A stretch of DNA of 64,000 nucleotides from the NCBI RefSeq assembly GCF_002929295.1, contig NZ_PJIM01000003.1, forward strand, positions 1-64,000. The letters run 5' to 3'. Under the pieces are notes generated by a model that did no database searches, was not told the origin of the DNA, and saw nothing but the letters and a program-made list of their open reading frames with translations. A program made the position numbers and the translations under genes. The stretch's first letter is position 1; each line of letters starts with the position of its first letter. This document shows positions 1-8,711 of this stretch, one piece after another. Source of the DNA: Arthrobacter sp. SX1312. GTDB taxonomy: Bacteria > Actinomycetota > Actinomycetes > Actinomycetales > Micrococcaceae.

Positions 1-195
1 GCTGTCCTCACGCACGACCTCCGCAGCGGTCGTACCGGCCGTCGGGCTGTCGTCCGCGCCCAGCGCGTTGAAGAGGAGCACCAGGCCGACGACGACGGCG
101 GCGGCTGCCAACAGGCCGATCGCGATCCGGTTCGGCAGGCTCAGGCCCTTCGTCGTGTCGGGCGTCGCGCTGGGAGCGGGGGCGGGGGTCGGCAC
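1..195 (-). CDS. DsbA-family thioredoxin-like protein, N-terminal part
   Basis: Only the first 65 residues are in the window; the gene continues off the left edge. It begins with GTG preceded by AGGAG at good distance. A Pro/Ala/Thr-rich cytoplasmic tail of about 20 residues is followed by one membrane segment (about 24-44) and then an extracytoplasmic stretch ending VVREDS. This anchor plus a VRxDS lead-in is the pattern I know from actinobacterial membrane-tethered thiol oxidoreductases of the DsbA family, in which the thioredoxin fold follows at once. The catalytic CxxC is outside the window, so the family assignment is an inference. Confidence 0.6.
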   Translation of the reverse strand, partial: MPTPAPAPSATPDTTKGLSLPNRIAIGLLAAAAVVVGLVLLFNALGADDSPTAGTTAAEVVREDS

Positions 196-375
196 AGTGG
201 GTGTCTCCTGGTCATGGAACGGCGTCGTCGCGCAGGTGCTTCGGACGGTTCGGCGGTCATTGCTCCTGAGCATCTTCAACAGTACCCGGCATCATGTACT
301 GACCCGGGGCGCCGGGAAGAGCCGGCTACTCCCTCACGGAGGACGGGCCCAGGCGGTGAAGGACCCCCTGCTGAC

Positions 376-1092
376 CTAGCGGAAGGACAGCGCGAGGCCG
401 AGCATGGCCAGGGCGAGGAGGGGGAACAGCCAGTCGGTCACCTGGACCATGAGCCGCGCCCCCGTCCCGGTGCCGTCCGCCGTCCCGGAGAGCGGATCGG
501 TGACGTCGTCGGCGCTCCCCGGGCGGGATGACCGGACGGCGTTCGTGATCGACAGGGCCACCATGACCAGGGCGCTGCCGACCACCCAGGGCAGCGGATC
601 CATGGACAGCCAGGCCTCGGCCTGGTTCGTGGGGGTCACGACCGCCGAGAGGATCCCCGCCACAGCACAGGCAGCGGCAAGGGCCACGCAGACCCGGATG
701 CGACGGACGACGGCGTCGAGGTAGAACGGCAGGAGAGCGACAAGCACGACCGGCGTGGCGAGGAAGGCCGCCTGCGCCGGGGACACCAGCAGCAGCTCCG
801 ACCGCGTCCAGGACACGACCGCCTGGTTGAAGAGCAGGAAGGCCAAGAGCCCCAGGAGCGACGGCCACAGTGCGGTGCGGATCCAGTCGTGCTTCGGTGC
901 GGCCGGGAGCTCGAGCGCGGCTGCGTAGTCCCGGGCGGGCCCGAACGCCTCCTCGGCCCGCTGGCCGGTGTCGCCGAGGAGTTCCCGGGCGCTTGCGACG
1001 GTGTCACCGATGGCGCTCCCGTGCACCTGGCGCAGGCGGAGTTCCATGACGAGCTGATCGAACCACTTCTTGTCGCTGGTCTCCTGCGTCAT
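376..1092 (-). CDS. HAAS/DUF1700-type integral membrane protein paired with PadR
   Basis: This is a 238-residue protein. The first 70 residues are soluble and helical (KKWFDQLVMELRLRQVHG and a following ELLGD stretch), like the HAAS domain often encoded beside PadR regulators. About five hydrophobic segments follow, the last ending near the C-terminus. The start codon overlaps the stop of the PadR gene by 4 bases (ATGA), so the two are translationally coupled. Proteins of this arrangement are thought to be membrane partners or targets of the PadR regulator; the substrate or signal cannot be read from the sequence. Confidence 0.75.
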   Translation of the reverse strand: MTQETSDKKWFDQLVMELRLRQVHGSAIGDTVASARELLGDTGQRAEEAFGPARDYAAALELPAAPKHDWIRTALWPSLLGLLAFLLFNQAVVSWTRSELLLVSPAQAAFLATPVVLVALLPFYLDAVVRRIRVCVALAAACAVAGILSAVVTPTNQAEAWLSMDPLPWVVGSALVMVALSITNAVRSSRPGSADDVTDPLSGTADGTGTGARLMVQVTDWLFPLLALAMLGLALSFR

Positions 1093-1475
1093 GCCGGGGT
1101 CTCCTTCGTGAGCCGCTCGGGGTCGAGGTAACCGGTACTGGTGTCGGCGAAACGCCGCCAGTCAGCACACAGACGGGTGAGTTCGGCGCGTCCCTGATCC
1201 GTCAGTGCGAAGTACTTGCGGCCGGGACCTCCGTCGCCGGCGCGCCATTCCGTGGTCACCAGCCCGGCGGTCTCGTAGCGGGACAGGAGCGGGTACAGCG
1301 TCCCGCCCTTGATGGTGCCGAACCCGTGACGCTCGAGCTCGCTGATGATGGCGTAGCCGTAGGACGGTCCCGCGGACAGGGCGCGAAGGGCCAGGAGACC
1401 CAGCGTGGCTCGCAGCCAGTCGCTCGGCCAGTCCACGCTGCCCGGGGTCGGGCGATCGGCACTCGGGACATCCAT
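1089..1475 (-). CDS. PadR-family transcriptional regulator
   Basis: A 128-residue protein with a PadR winged helix: LLALRALSAGPSYGYAI, then ELERHGFGTIKGGTLYPLL (the conserved GTLYPLL wing-helix segment), then ARGR-like GRKYFALTDQGR. The C-terminal helix is short, as in PadR subfamily 2. PadR proteins normally repress their own operon and respond to small molecules or envelope signals. The ATG lies 3 bases from an inverted repeat TAGAT-N5-ATCTA, which fits autoregulation and a leaderless or very short leader. It heads a two-gene operon with the downstream membrane protein. Confidence 0.9.
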   Translation of the reverse strand: MDVPSADRPTPGSVDWPSDWLRATLGLLALRALSAGPSYGYAIISELERHGFGTIKGGTLYPLLSRYETAGLVTTEWRAGDGGPGRKYFALTDQGRAELTRLCADWRRFADTSTGYLDPERLTKETPA

Positions 1476-1478
1476 GAC

Positions 1479-1493
1479 TAGATTGTCTATCTA
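1479..1493 (-). promoter_or_regulatory. Probable PadR operator
   Basis: Perfect inverted repeat TAGAT-N5-ATCTA directly upstream of the PadR start codon, in a locally AT-rich patch. Its position, where the promoter -10 region would be, fits self-repression. No binding data; inferred from position and symmetry. Confidence 0.45.
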
Positions 1494-1607
1494 AGTAGTT
1501 AGCCTGTAAAGAGCGCATCGTGCGGTCCGTGATCGTGGACCGCACCTCCAGGAGGGAGGCAGCGTGCCCGGCCTGCGCTGATCCGTTCTGCGGCGGGGCC
1601 CCGGCAT

Positions 1608-2978
1608 CTACCCGGCGAGGTCGGCTTCCGAGTCGAAAGGCCCGACGACGACCGTGGTGCGCGGCGCCGCGGCGAGTTCCCGGGCCAGCGCCTGGACGTC
1701 CTCGGAGGTGACGGACCGGATGCGCTGGAGGGAGGTGTCCATGTCGACGAACTCGCCCGAGACGAGCTCGGACCGGCCGAGCCGCGACATGCGGGAGCTG
1801 CTGTCCTCGAGGGCCATGACCAGTCCGCCGGAGAGCTGCCCGACGGCCTTGCGGAGCTCCTCGGCGTCGATGCCGTCGGCGGCGAGCCGGTCCAGTTCGG
1901 CGCCGAGCAGATCGATGACCTGGGCGGTCTTGGCCGGCGAGCACCCCGCGTACATGCCGAAGTAGCCCGCGTCCGCGTAGGCCGCCGAGAACGAGTAGGT
2001 GGAGTAGACGAGGCCGCGCTTCTCGCGGATCTCCTGGAACAGCCGCGAGGACATGCCGCCCCCGAGGACGGCATTCAGGACGCTCATCGCGAACCTGCGC
2101 TCGTCGGTCGCCGTGAGGGAAGGACATCCGATCAGGATGTTCGACTGTTCGACGGCGCGCCGGATCACGTGGACGCCCGTCGCCCCCCTGACCGGCACTT
2201 CGGTGGTCCGGCGGCGCGGGACGGGCAGGGCACCCTCGTCGAGGGTCCACCCGGCGGACACGAGCGCTTCCTGCACGAGACGGCAGACGACGTCGTGGTC
2301 CAACCCGCCCGCGGCGGTGACGACGAGCTCGGCGGGCGTGTAGTAGCGGCGGTAGTGGGCGAGGACGGACTCGCGCGGCACCGCGCGGATCGCCTCGGGG
2401 GTTCCGCCGATCGGCCGGCCGAGGGGGTGCTCCCCCAGCACCAGCTCGACGAACCGCTCGTGCGCCACGTCCGCGGGATCGTCGCTGTCCATCGCGATCT
2501 CCTCGAGGATGACGTCGCGCTCCTGCTCGAGTTCCTCGGGGTCGAGCACGGCGGAGGTGACCATGTCCGCGATGACGTCGATGGCCATCGGCAGGTCCGA
2601 GTCGAGGACCCGCGCGTAGTAGCAGGTGTTCTCCTTCGCGGTGGCGGCATTGGATTCGCCGCCCACCTCGTCGAAGGCGGACGCGATGTCCATGGCGCTG
2701 CGACGCGTGGTCCCCTTGAACAGCAGGTGCTCGAGGAAGTGGGTGGAGCCGTGCTGGCCGTCGGCCTCGTCGCGGGACCCGACGCCCACCCAGAAGCCGA
2801 TGGTCGCGGAGCGCTGGCCCGGCATCGCCTCGGTGAGCACGCGCACGCCGCCGGGCAGCACGCTGCGCCGCACCACGTTGCCGCCGGGATCACCGGCCAC
2901 GAACGTGGGATCGGCACCCTCCGCACCGGTGTGGGTGGTGGGCAGCAGGGGAAGGGACACTACGGAGGACAGGGACAT
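1608..2978 (-). CDS. M16-family zinc peptidase (processing-peptidase-like)
   Basis: A 456-residue member of the pitrilysin family. The inverted zinc motif HxxEH is present (H80-F-L-E83-H84) and is followed about 75 residues later by the Glu-rich ERDVILEEIAMD helix that supplies the third zinc ligand. The second, non-catalytic M16 half follows (GGMSSRLFQEIREKRGLVYS, about residue 310), so the active-subunit type is complete. In actinobacteria this gene commonly lies just downstream of pnp, as here. A hairpin terminator separates the two. The physiological substrate is not known; no signal peptide is evident. Confidence 0.92.
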   Translation of the reverse strand: MSLSSVVSLPLLPTTHTGAEGADPTFVAGDPGGNVVRRSVLPGGVRVLTEAMPGQRSATIGFWVGVGSRDEADGQHGSTHFLEHLLFKGTTRRSAMDIASAFDEVGGESNAATAKENTCYYARVLDSDLPMAIDVIADMVTSAVLDPEELEQERDVILEEIAMDSDDPADVAHERFVELVLGEHPLGRPIGGTPEAIRAVPRESVLAHYRRYYTPAELVVTAAGGLDHDVVCRLVQEALVSAGWTLDEGALPVPRRRTTEVPVRGATGVHVIRRAVEQSNILIGCPSLTATDERRFAMSVLNAVLGGGMSSRLFQEIREKRGLVYSTYSFSAAYADAGYFGMYAGCSPAKTAQVIDLLGAELDRLAADGIDAEELRKAVGQLSGGLVMALEDSSSRMSRLGRSELVSGEFVDMDTSLQRIRSVTSEDVQALARELAAAPRTTVVVGPFDSEADLAG

Positions 2979-3018
2979 CCTGGTCTTTCTGGTCTGTCGA
3001 CTGGGCAGGGAACGGCAG

Positions 3019-3059
3019 ACGGCCCCGGCGCTGATCGAATCGATCGGCGTCGGGGCCGT
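3019..3059 (-). terminator. Hairpin terminator after pnp
   Basis: Arms of 13 bases (3019-3031 and 3047-3059) pair with one mismatch around a 15-base loop, between the pnp stop and the M16 peptidase start. GC-rich, without a long T tract, as usual for actinobacterial terminators. Confidence 0.65.
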
Positions 3060-3088
3060 ACGGTGCTCAGGACGAGCGGGGCAACAGG

Positions 3089-5341
3089 TCAGTCGTCGCC
3101 CTCGGTGGCCTCGGGCAGCTCGATGCCGGCGTCCTCGGAGAGATCCTCCGCGACGACGGGCGAGAGCGAGAGCTTTCCGCGGTCGTCGACCTTGGTGATC
3201 TCGACCTGGATCTTCTGGCCCACGGAGACGATCTCGTCGACGTTGTCGACGCGCTTCCCACCGGCGAGCTTGCGGAGCTCGGAGATGTGCAGCAGGCCGT
3301 CCTTGCCGGGGGTGAGCGAGACGAAGGCGCCGAAGGTCGTGGTCTTGACGACCGTGCCCAGGTAGCGCTCACCGATCTCGGGGACCTGCGGGTTGGCGAT
3401 GGCGTTGACGGCGGCGCGGGCGGCTTCCGCCGACTCGCCGTTCGTCGCGCCGATCAGCACGGTGCCGTCGTCCTCGATCGAGATGTCCGCTCCGGTGTCC
3501 TCCTGGATCTGGTTGATCATCTTGCCCTTGGGGCCGATGACCTCGCCGATCTTGTCCACGGGGATTTTCACCGAGATGATCCGGGGTGCGAACTCGGAGA
3601 GCTCGTCCGGGGTGTCGATCGCGGCCTGCAGCACGCCCAGGATGTGCAGGCGCGCCTCGCGGGCCTGCTTCAGGGCGGCGGCGAGCACGGACGCGGGGAT
3701 GCCGTCGAGCTTCGTGTCCAGCTGGATGGCCGTGACGAACTCCGACGTTCCGGCGACCTTGAAGTCCATGTCGCCGAAGGCGTCCTCGGCACCGAGGATG
3801 TCCGTCAGCGCCGCGTAGCGGGTCTGGCCGTCGACGACGTCGGACACCAGGCCCATGGCGATGCCGGCGACCGGCGCGCGGAGGGGGACACCGGCGTTGA
3901 GCAGCGACAGCGTGGAGGCGCAGACCGAGCCCATCGACGTCGAGCCGTTGGAGCTCAGCGCCTCGGAGACCTGGCGGATCGCGTACGGGAACTCCTCGCG
4001 GGTGGGCAGGACGGGCACGAGGGCGCGCTCCGCCAGTGCTCCGTGGCCGATCTCGCGGCGCTTCGGCGAACCGACGCGGCCGGTCTCACCGGTGGAGTAG
4101 GGCGGGAAGTTGTAGTTGTGCATGTAGCGCTTGCGCGTGACGGGCGACAGCGAGTCGATCTGCTGCTCCATCTTGAGCATGTTCAGCGTGGTGACACCCA
4201 GGATCTGGGTCTCGCCGCGCTCGAAGATGGCGGAGCCGTGCACGCGCGGCAGGACCTCGACCTCGGCGGTGAGCTTGCGGATGTCGCTCAGGCCACGGCC
4301 GTCGATGCGGACCTGGTCCTTGAGGATGCGCTGGCGGACGACGGCCTTGGTCAGCGAGCGGAAGGCTGCGGAGAGCTCCTTCTCGCGTCCCTCGAACTGG
4401 GCGCCGAGGGCGTCCATGAGCTCGCCCTTGAGGGCGTCGGAGGCGCTTTCGCGCTCCTGCTTGTCGGCGATCTGGAAGACCTGCCCGAGCTTCTCGGCCC
4501 CGGCGGACTCGACGGCGGCGTAGACGTCGTCCTGGTAGTCGAGGAACACGGGGAACTCGACGGTCGGCTTCGCGGCGCGGGCCGCGAGGTCGGCCTGCGC
4601 CTCGCACAGCGCGCGGATGAACGGCTTGGCGGCCTCGAGGCCGTCAGCGACGATCTCCTCGGTGGGGGCGGTGGCGCCGTTCTCCTTGATGAGGGTCCAC
4701 GAGTTGTCGGTGGCCTCGGCCTCGACCATCATGATGGCGACGTCGTCACCGGCGATGCGCCCGGCGACCACCATGTCGAAGACCGAGTTCTCGAGCTCGG
4801 AGTGCTTCGGGAAGGCGATCCACTGGTCGGAGCCGCTGCCGTCGGAGACGAGGGCGACGCGGACGCCACCGATCGGTCCCGAGAAGGGCAGGCCGGAGAG
4901 CTGCGTGGACATCGACGCCGCGTTGATGGCGACGACGTCGTAGCGGACGTCCGGGTTGATCGCGAGGATGGTCACGACGACCTGGACCTCGTTGCGCAGT
5001 CCCTTGACGAAGGCGGGGCGCAGCGGGCGGTCCATGAGGCGGCAGGCCAGGATGGCTTCGGTCGACGGGCGGCCTTCGCGACGGAAGAACGAGCCCGGGA
5101 TGCGGCCCGCGGCGTACATGCGCTCTTCGACGTCGACGGTCAGCGGGAAGAAGTCGAAGCCTTCGCGCGGGTGCTTCCCGGCCGTCGTGGCCGAGAGCAG
5201 CGCGGTGTCCTCGTCGATGTAGACCATGGCGGAGCCGGCGGCCTGCTGGGCGACACGCCCGGTCTCGAACCGGACGGTGCGTGTTCCGAAGCGACCGTTG
5301 TCGATCACTGCTTCGGCGAACTGAATTTCGGGACCCTCCAA
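3089..5341 (-). CDS. pnp: Polyribonucleotide nucleotidyltransferase (PNPase)
   Basis: About 750 residues. Phosphorolytic 3'-5' exoribonuclease and RNA polymerase of the RNA-turnover machinery. Domains in order: first RNase PH core ([43 protein letters not shown]), all-helical linker, second RNase PH core ([50 protein letters not shown]), KH domain ([16 protein letters not shown]) and C-terminal S1 domain ([15 protein letters not shown]). I chose the TTG at 5341 because GGAGG lies 8 bases upstream and the protein then begins LEGPEIQF, as in relatives. A GTG at 5350 is also possible, and much longer readings lack support. It follows rpsO, the usual pairing. Confidence 0.95.
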   Translation of the reverse strand: MEGPEIQFAEAVIDNGRFGTRTVRFETGRVAQQAAGSAMVYIDEDTALLSATTAGKHPREGFDFFPLTVDVEERMYAAGRIPGSFFRREGRPSTEAILACRLMDRPLRPAFVKGLRNEVQVVVTILAINPDVRYDVVAINAASMSTQLSGLPFSGPIGGVRVALVSDGSGSDQWIAFPKHSELENSVFDMVVAGRIAGDDVAIMMVEAEATDNSWTLIKENGATAPTEEIVADGLEAAKPFIRALCEAQADLAARAAKPTVEFPVFLDYQDDVYAAVESAGAEKLGQVFQIADKQERESASDALKGELMDALGAQFEGREKELSAAFRSLTKAVVRQRILKDQVRIDGRGLSDIRKLTAEVEVLPRVHGSAIFERGETQILGVTTLNMLKMEQQIDSLSPVTRKRYMHNYNFPPYSTGETGRVGSPKRREIGHGALAERALVPVLPTREEFPYAIRQVSEALSSNGSTSMGSVCASTLSLLNAGVPLRAPVAGIAMGLVSDVVDGQTRYAALTDILGAEDAFGDMDFKVAGTSEFVTAIQLDTKLDGIPASVLAAALKQAREARLHILGVLQAAIDTPDELSEFAPRIISVKIPVDKIGEVIGPKGKMINQIQEDTGADISIEDDGTVLIGATNGESAEAARAAVNAIANPQVPEIGERYLGTVVKTTTFGAFVSLTPGKDGLLHISELRKLAGGKRVDNVDEIVSVGQKIQVEITKVDDRGKLSLSPVVAEDLSEDAGIELPEATEGDD

Positions 5342-5548
5342 GAGAGTCACCTCCGTTTCCTGGTAGGCGGAGGCAATCGGCACCCGACGTGGCCCGTCCC
5401 TCATGGACGGCCCACAGCACCCGGTCTTCGATCGAGATCCACGGAACTGCCGGTCCGGCGTTCCGGAGACCACTACCGAGGACCGCGAATGCGTGGTGCC
5501 GGTTGACTCCTGTTATGCGTGGGGTACTTCGATGCTGTTTCCAGCAAG

Positions 5549-5585
5549 AAGGCGGCTCCCCCTCCCGGGGAGAGGGTGCCGCCTT
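5549..5585 (-). terminator. Hairpin terminator after rpsO
   Basis: Outer arms AAGGCGGC and GCCGCCTT enclose a further CCCC/GGGG pairing, 10 bases past the rpsO stop. It may terminate fully or only attenuate read-through into pnp. Confidence 0.65.
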
Positions 5586-5595
5586 CCGATGCTAC

Positions 5596-5865
5596 TTATC
5601 GACGCAGACCCAGGCGCTCGATGAGCGACCGGTAGCGCGTGATGTCGGTGTCCCGCAGGTAGTCCAGCAGGCGACGGCGACGACCGACGAGAAGAAGCAG
5701 GCCACGACGCGTGTGGTGGTCGTGCTTGTGCATCTTCAGGTGCTCGGTCAGGTCGAGGATACGGCGGGAAAGCATCGCGATCTGCACCTCGGGTGAACCG
5801 GTGTCACCTTCGGCCAGAGCGTATTCCTTGATGATTTCCTGCTTGATGGCGGCGTCAAGGGCCAC
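5596..5865 (-). CDS. rpsO: 30S ribosomal protein S15
   Basis: 89 residues, the standard length for S15. It binds 16S rRNA in the central domain early in 30S assembly. Conserved segments are visible: [17 protein letters not shown], the basic [20 protein letters not shown] helix and the C-terminal [13 protein letters not shown]. It starts with GTG, preceded by AGGAG at 7 bases. It sits between ribF and pnp, with its own terminator. About 100 bases separate it from ribF, enough for a separate promoter or an S15-binding leader, though I saw no convincing structure. Confidence 0.97.
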   Translation of the reverse strand: MALDAAIKQEIIKEYALAEGDTGSPEVQIAMLSRRILDLTEHLKMHKHDHHTRRGLLLLVGRRRRLLDYLRDTDITRYRSLIERLGLRR

Positions 5866-5968
5866 GAGTAACTCCTAGAGTTGTACCGTGAACATGTGCT
5901 GAGCATCGCTTGCACGACGACACAGAAAAATCCAGCCACCACGGACTGCAGCCGGATCTTCCCCAAGT

Positions 5969-6964
5969 CTAGCGTCTGGGCTGATGTTCTGTCGAAAGCA
6001 GGCCGCGCGCGCGGTCGACGTCGAGCCTCATCTGCTCGATCAGCGCCTCGGGCCCCGTGTAGGTCACCTGCCCGCGCAGCCGCTCGACGAATTCGACGAC
6101 CACGGACTGCCCGTACAGGTCGAAATCCTGCACACGTTCCGGCGGACGGTTGATGACGTGCGCCTCGACCTGGCGGTCCACGCCGTCGAACGTGGGATTG
6201 GATCCGACGGAGATGGCGGCGGGCCAGCGCGTCCCCGCCTGGTCGATGAGCCAGCCTGCGTAGATGCCGTCGGCGGGGATGAACCCCTGCGCGGACGGGG
6301 CCAGGTTCGCCGTCGGGTAACCGAGTTCCCTGCCCCGGGCCGCCCCGTGCACCACTTCGCCGCGCATGCGGTGGAGCCGTCCGAGGACGCGCGCCGCGGT
6401 CCCCACGTCACCGGCCACCAGCGCCTCACGGACCCAGGTCGACGAGCAGCGACGGTCGCCGTCGGCGTCCGTGGCATCCGCCGGATAGCTGGCACCGAAG
6501 TCGTCGATGGTGATGACCTCGAAGCCGAGGGTGCGGCCGAGCTCGCGCATCGTGTCGAGATCCCCGCTGTTGCCCCTGCCGAACCGGACATCGTGGCCGA
6601 TGACCACGGCCTTGGCCCTGAGCGCCCGCACGAACACGCGCTCCACGAATTCCTCCGGCGAATTGGAGGCGAGGTCGAGCGTGTAGTGCATCATCAGCAG
6701 GGCGTCGATGCCGGTCTCGGCGAGGGTCTCGACGCGGTCGTCGAGCCCCATGATCAGTTCGGGCGCGGAGTCGGGACGATGGACCTGTGCGGGATGCGGG
6801 TCGAAGGACACGACGACGGCCGCAGCGGATCGTTGCCGCGCCGCTTCGACGACCTGCTGCAGGACGCGCTGATGCCCCCGGTGCACGCCGTCGAAGTTGC
6901 CGAGCGTCAGGACGGAGGGCCCGAAGTCCTCGGGCACGCTGTCCAGGTCTCTCCAGTAGTACAC
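5969..6964 (-). CDS. ribF: Bifunctional riboflavin kinase / FAD synthetase
   Basis: 331 residues. It converts riboflavin to FMN and then FAD. The N-terminal nucleotidyltransferase has GNFDGVHRGH (residues 22-31) and SFDPHP, and the C-terminal flavokinase has GYPTANL with the metal/ATP-binding Thr-Asn. The GTG start at 6964 is preceded by AAGGAG. The ATG that overlaps it is in another frame, so GTG is preferred. The gene lies in the truB-ribF-rpsO order typical of bacteria, here with three small membrane protein genes inserted between truB and ribF. Confidence 0.95.
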   Translation of the reverse strand: MYYWRDLDSVPEDFGPSVLTLGNFDGVHRGHQRVLQQVVEAARQRSAAAVVVSFDPHPAQVHRPDSAPELIMGLDDRVETLAETGIDALLMMHYTLDLASNSPEEFVERVFVRALRAKAVVIGHDVRFGRGNSGDLDTMRELGRTLGFEVITIDDFGASYPADATDADGDRRCSSTWVREALVAGDVGTAARVLGRLHRMRGEVVHGAARGRELGYPTANLAPSAQGFIPADGIYAGWLIDQAGTRWPAAISVGSNPTFDGVDRQVEAHVINRPPERVQDFDLYGQSVVVEFVERLRGQVTYTGPEALIEQMRLDVDRARGLLSTEHQPRR

Positions 6965-7095
6965 GCATCTCCTTCGCGATTCGGCCGGACCCCCGGGACC
7001 GCGGTGTGGTCCGGCGGGTCGATCGCCGATCCCATTATGGCCGACGGCCCCGTCCCGGACGGCATCGCGCACCCGCTCCCGGGGTGCGGTCCCCG

Positions 7096-7764
7096 CTAGG
7101 TGCGCTGGGAGAACTCCTTGCGGAGCTCGCTGGTCTTCGCGATGTACTTGTGCCAGACGAGCAGGGCCGCCGGGAAGGCCAGTTCGATGACCATGAGGAT
7201 GATCAGGAGGTAGTTGGGGGTGCCGGAGAACGCCCACGACAGGACGCGTCCGATACCGCCGACGAACACCATGAGGCACACCAGCCAGAGCATGTTGGCC
7301 CACTGGAACTTGATGGCGATGGTGATGAAGGCCGCGCCTACACCCACCATCATGGCCGAGTAGAACCGGAACTGGCTTTCGAGGGTGGGGTTGACGGGGG
7401 TGCCCTCGGTGTCCGGCAGGCCGGCCGTGCCGAGGATCAGGTAGTAGACGCCGAAGGCGGCGAGGGCCAGTCCCACCAGGACGACGACGGTGCGGAACAC
7501 GTTCCAGTCACCACCCGTGGACGCTGCCTTGCCTGCCTTCTTCCCCTTGGCCGGGGCCCCGGACGTGGGGGTGCCTGCCCTGGTGCCCGCCGTCGGCCCG
7601 GAGGCCGATGTCCCGGTGCCCGATGTCCCGCTACCGGTCGCGGGGGTCGCGGCGCGCGACGAGGAGGGGGCCGATCCGGCGCCGTCGCGCCCGTTGGCGT
7701 CGGACCCCGCGGGCCGCCCGCCGGGCGCGGAGGAGTTGTCGTGCTCGGGGGTGTTGCTGGTCAT
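7096..7764 (-). CDS. DUF4345-like small integral membrane protein
   Basis: 222 residues from the ATG at 7764, which has GGGAG 5 bases upstream (an upstream in-frame start lacks this). The first 85 residues are a low-complexity Ser/Thr/Gly/Ala/Pro tail; four membrane segments follow. The pattern of a GxYYL helix, FRFYSAMMVGVGAA, and GGIGRVLSWAFSGTPN resembles DUF4345 proteins. Function is unknown. It is transcribed toward ribF and does not overlap it. Confidence 0.7.
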   Translation of the reverse strand: MTSNTPEHDNSSAPGGRPAGSDANGRDGAGSAPSSSRAATPATGSGTSGTGTSASGPTAGTRAGTPTSGAPAKGKKAGKAASTGGDWNVFRTVVVLVGLALAAFGVYYLILGTAGLPDTEGTPVNPTLESQFRFYSAMMVGVGAAFITIAIKFQWANMLWLVCLMVFVGGIGRVLSWAFSGTPNYLLIILMVIELAFPAALLVWHKYIAKTSELRKEFSQRT

Positions 7765-7870
7765 GTCGGCTCCCTGGAGGCAGGCTGGATGGTGCTCTTC
7801 CGCCATACTCTCACGGTGCGGCGTGCGCCCAGCGGCGGATGCGACGGAATCCCCCGGACCACGTGTTCGG

Positions 7871-8344
7871 CTACGATCTGCCGTCGCGCGGGCTCCGGCC
7901 CGGCTGGTTCCTGCGCAGCCAGAGAAGGCCCAGGACCGGCAGGATGAGCGGGACGAACCCGTAACCGCGGCCGAAGGCCGACCACACCGTCTCGCTCGGG
8001 AACGCCTGTGCGTCGAAGACGCTGAGGAGCCCCACCGCGACGACGCCCACGAGTTCCGTGGTCACGGCGATGACGGATATCCGGTACGCCCGGGCGCCGG
8101 GCCGTGCGAGGGAAACGGTGGCGACGATGTACACCACGGCTGCGACCGCCGAGAGCAGGTACGCGAGCGGGGCTTCACCGAACTTCGTCGCGATCTGGAA
8201 CCCGGCCCTGGCGGTCGCCGCGAGGGCGAACACGCCGTACACGGCGATCAGGAGCCGCCCGGGCCCGCTCGCGCGGCCGGCGCCGTCCGGAGCTGTGGCG
8301 GCGGATGCTGCCCCGTTCCCCTGCCTGCTCCTCTGCCCGGTCAC
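7871..8344 (-). CDS. Uncharacterised four-helix membrane protein
   Basis: 157 residues from a GTG whose last two bases are part of the upstream gene's TGA (GTGA overlap). A basic/Ala-rich N-terminus of about 25 residues precedes four hydrophobic segments and a basic C-terminal tail (LRRNQPGRSPRDGRS). No enzyme motif is visible and I do not recognise the family. The coupling to the preceding membrane protein suggests the two act together or form a complex. Confidence 0.7.
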   Translation of the reverse strand: MTGQRSRQGNGAASAATAPDGAGRASGPGRLLIAVYGVFALAATARAGFQIATKFGEAPLAYLLSAVAAVVYIVATVSLARPGARAYRISVIAVTTELVGVVAVGLLSVFDAQAFPSETVWSAFGRGYGFVPLILPVLGLLWLRRNQPGRSPRDGRS

Positions 8345-8709
8345 AGTCCAGCCACCCCGTCCCAGATCTGCTCCATGCGGAAGAGCATGACGAAGACCGT
8401 CACCCCCGCCGCGGCCAGCACGAAATTGCTCCAGCGGGTCTTCTCGAGGATGGCCCACCAGAACGCCCCGACGGGCACGAGGAGCGCGGTGAGGAGGTAG
8501 CCCCAGAACTCCCAGGCTTCCCCGAGGACCGGCTCCCCCGCGAGCTGCCGGATCACGGCTCCGACGGCGTAGGCGACGAGGAAGAGTTCTACGGCGGCGA
8601 TCGAGAGGATCGTGATGTCGTTGGGCGGCCGGCGCAGCACACCGGCCCCGAGGCAGAGTGCCGCGGAGACGGCGCACACGATCACGCCGACGAGGAGGAA
8701 GGGATCCAC
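8341..8709 (-). CDS. Uncharacterised four-helix membrane protein, translated after truB
   Basis: 122 residues from a GTG with AAGGAG 5 bases upstream; the ribosome binding site overlaps the end of truB. Four predicted membrane helices, with acidic/polar loops (RRPPNDITI, GEPVLGEAWEFW). I do not recognise the family. It lies 2 bases past the truB stop and is probably on the same transcript. It overlaps the next membrane protein gene by 4 bases. Confidence 0.7.
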   Translation of the reverse strand: MDPFLLVGVIVCAVSAALCLGAGVLRRPPNDITILSIAAVELFLVAYAVGAVIRQLAGEPVLGEAWEFWGYLLTALLVPVGAFWWAILEKTRWSNFVLAAAGVTVFVMLFRMEQIWDGVAGL

Positions 8710-8711
8710 GC

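Noticed and set aside
3287-5506. Long open frame opposite pnp
   Set aside because: High-GC shadow; Asp/Gly/Arg-rich with no family resemblance, fully within the coding strand of pnp.
5866-5968. S15 autoregulatory leader of rpsO
   Set aside because: Region is short and no pseudoknot or S15 site could be recognised by eye.
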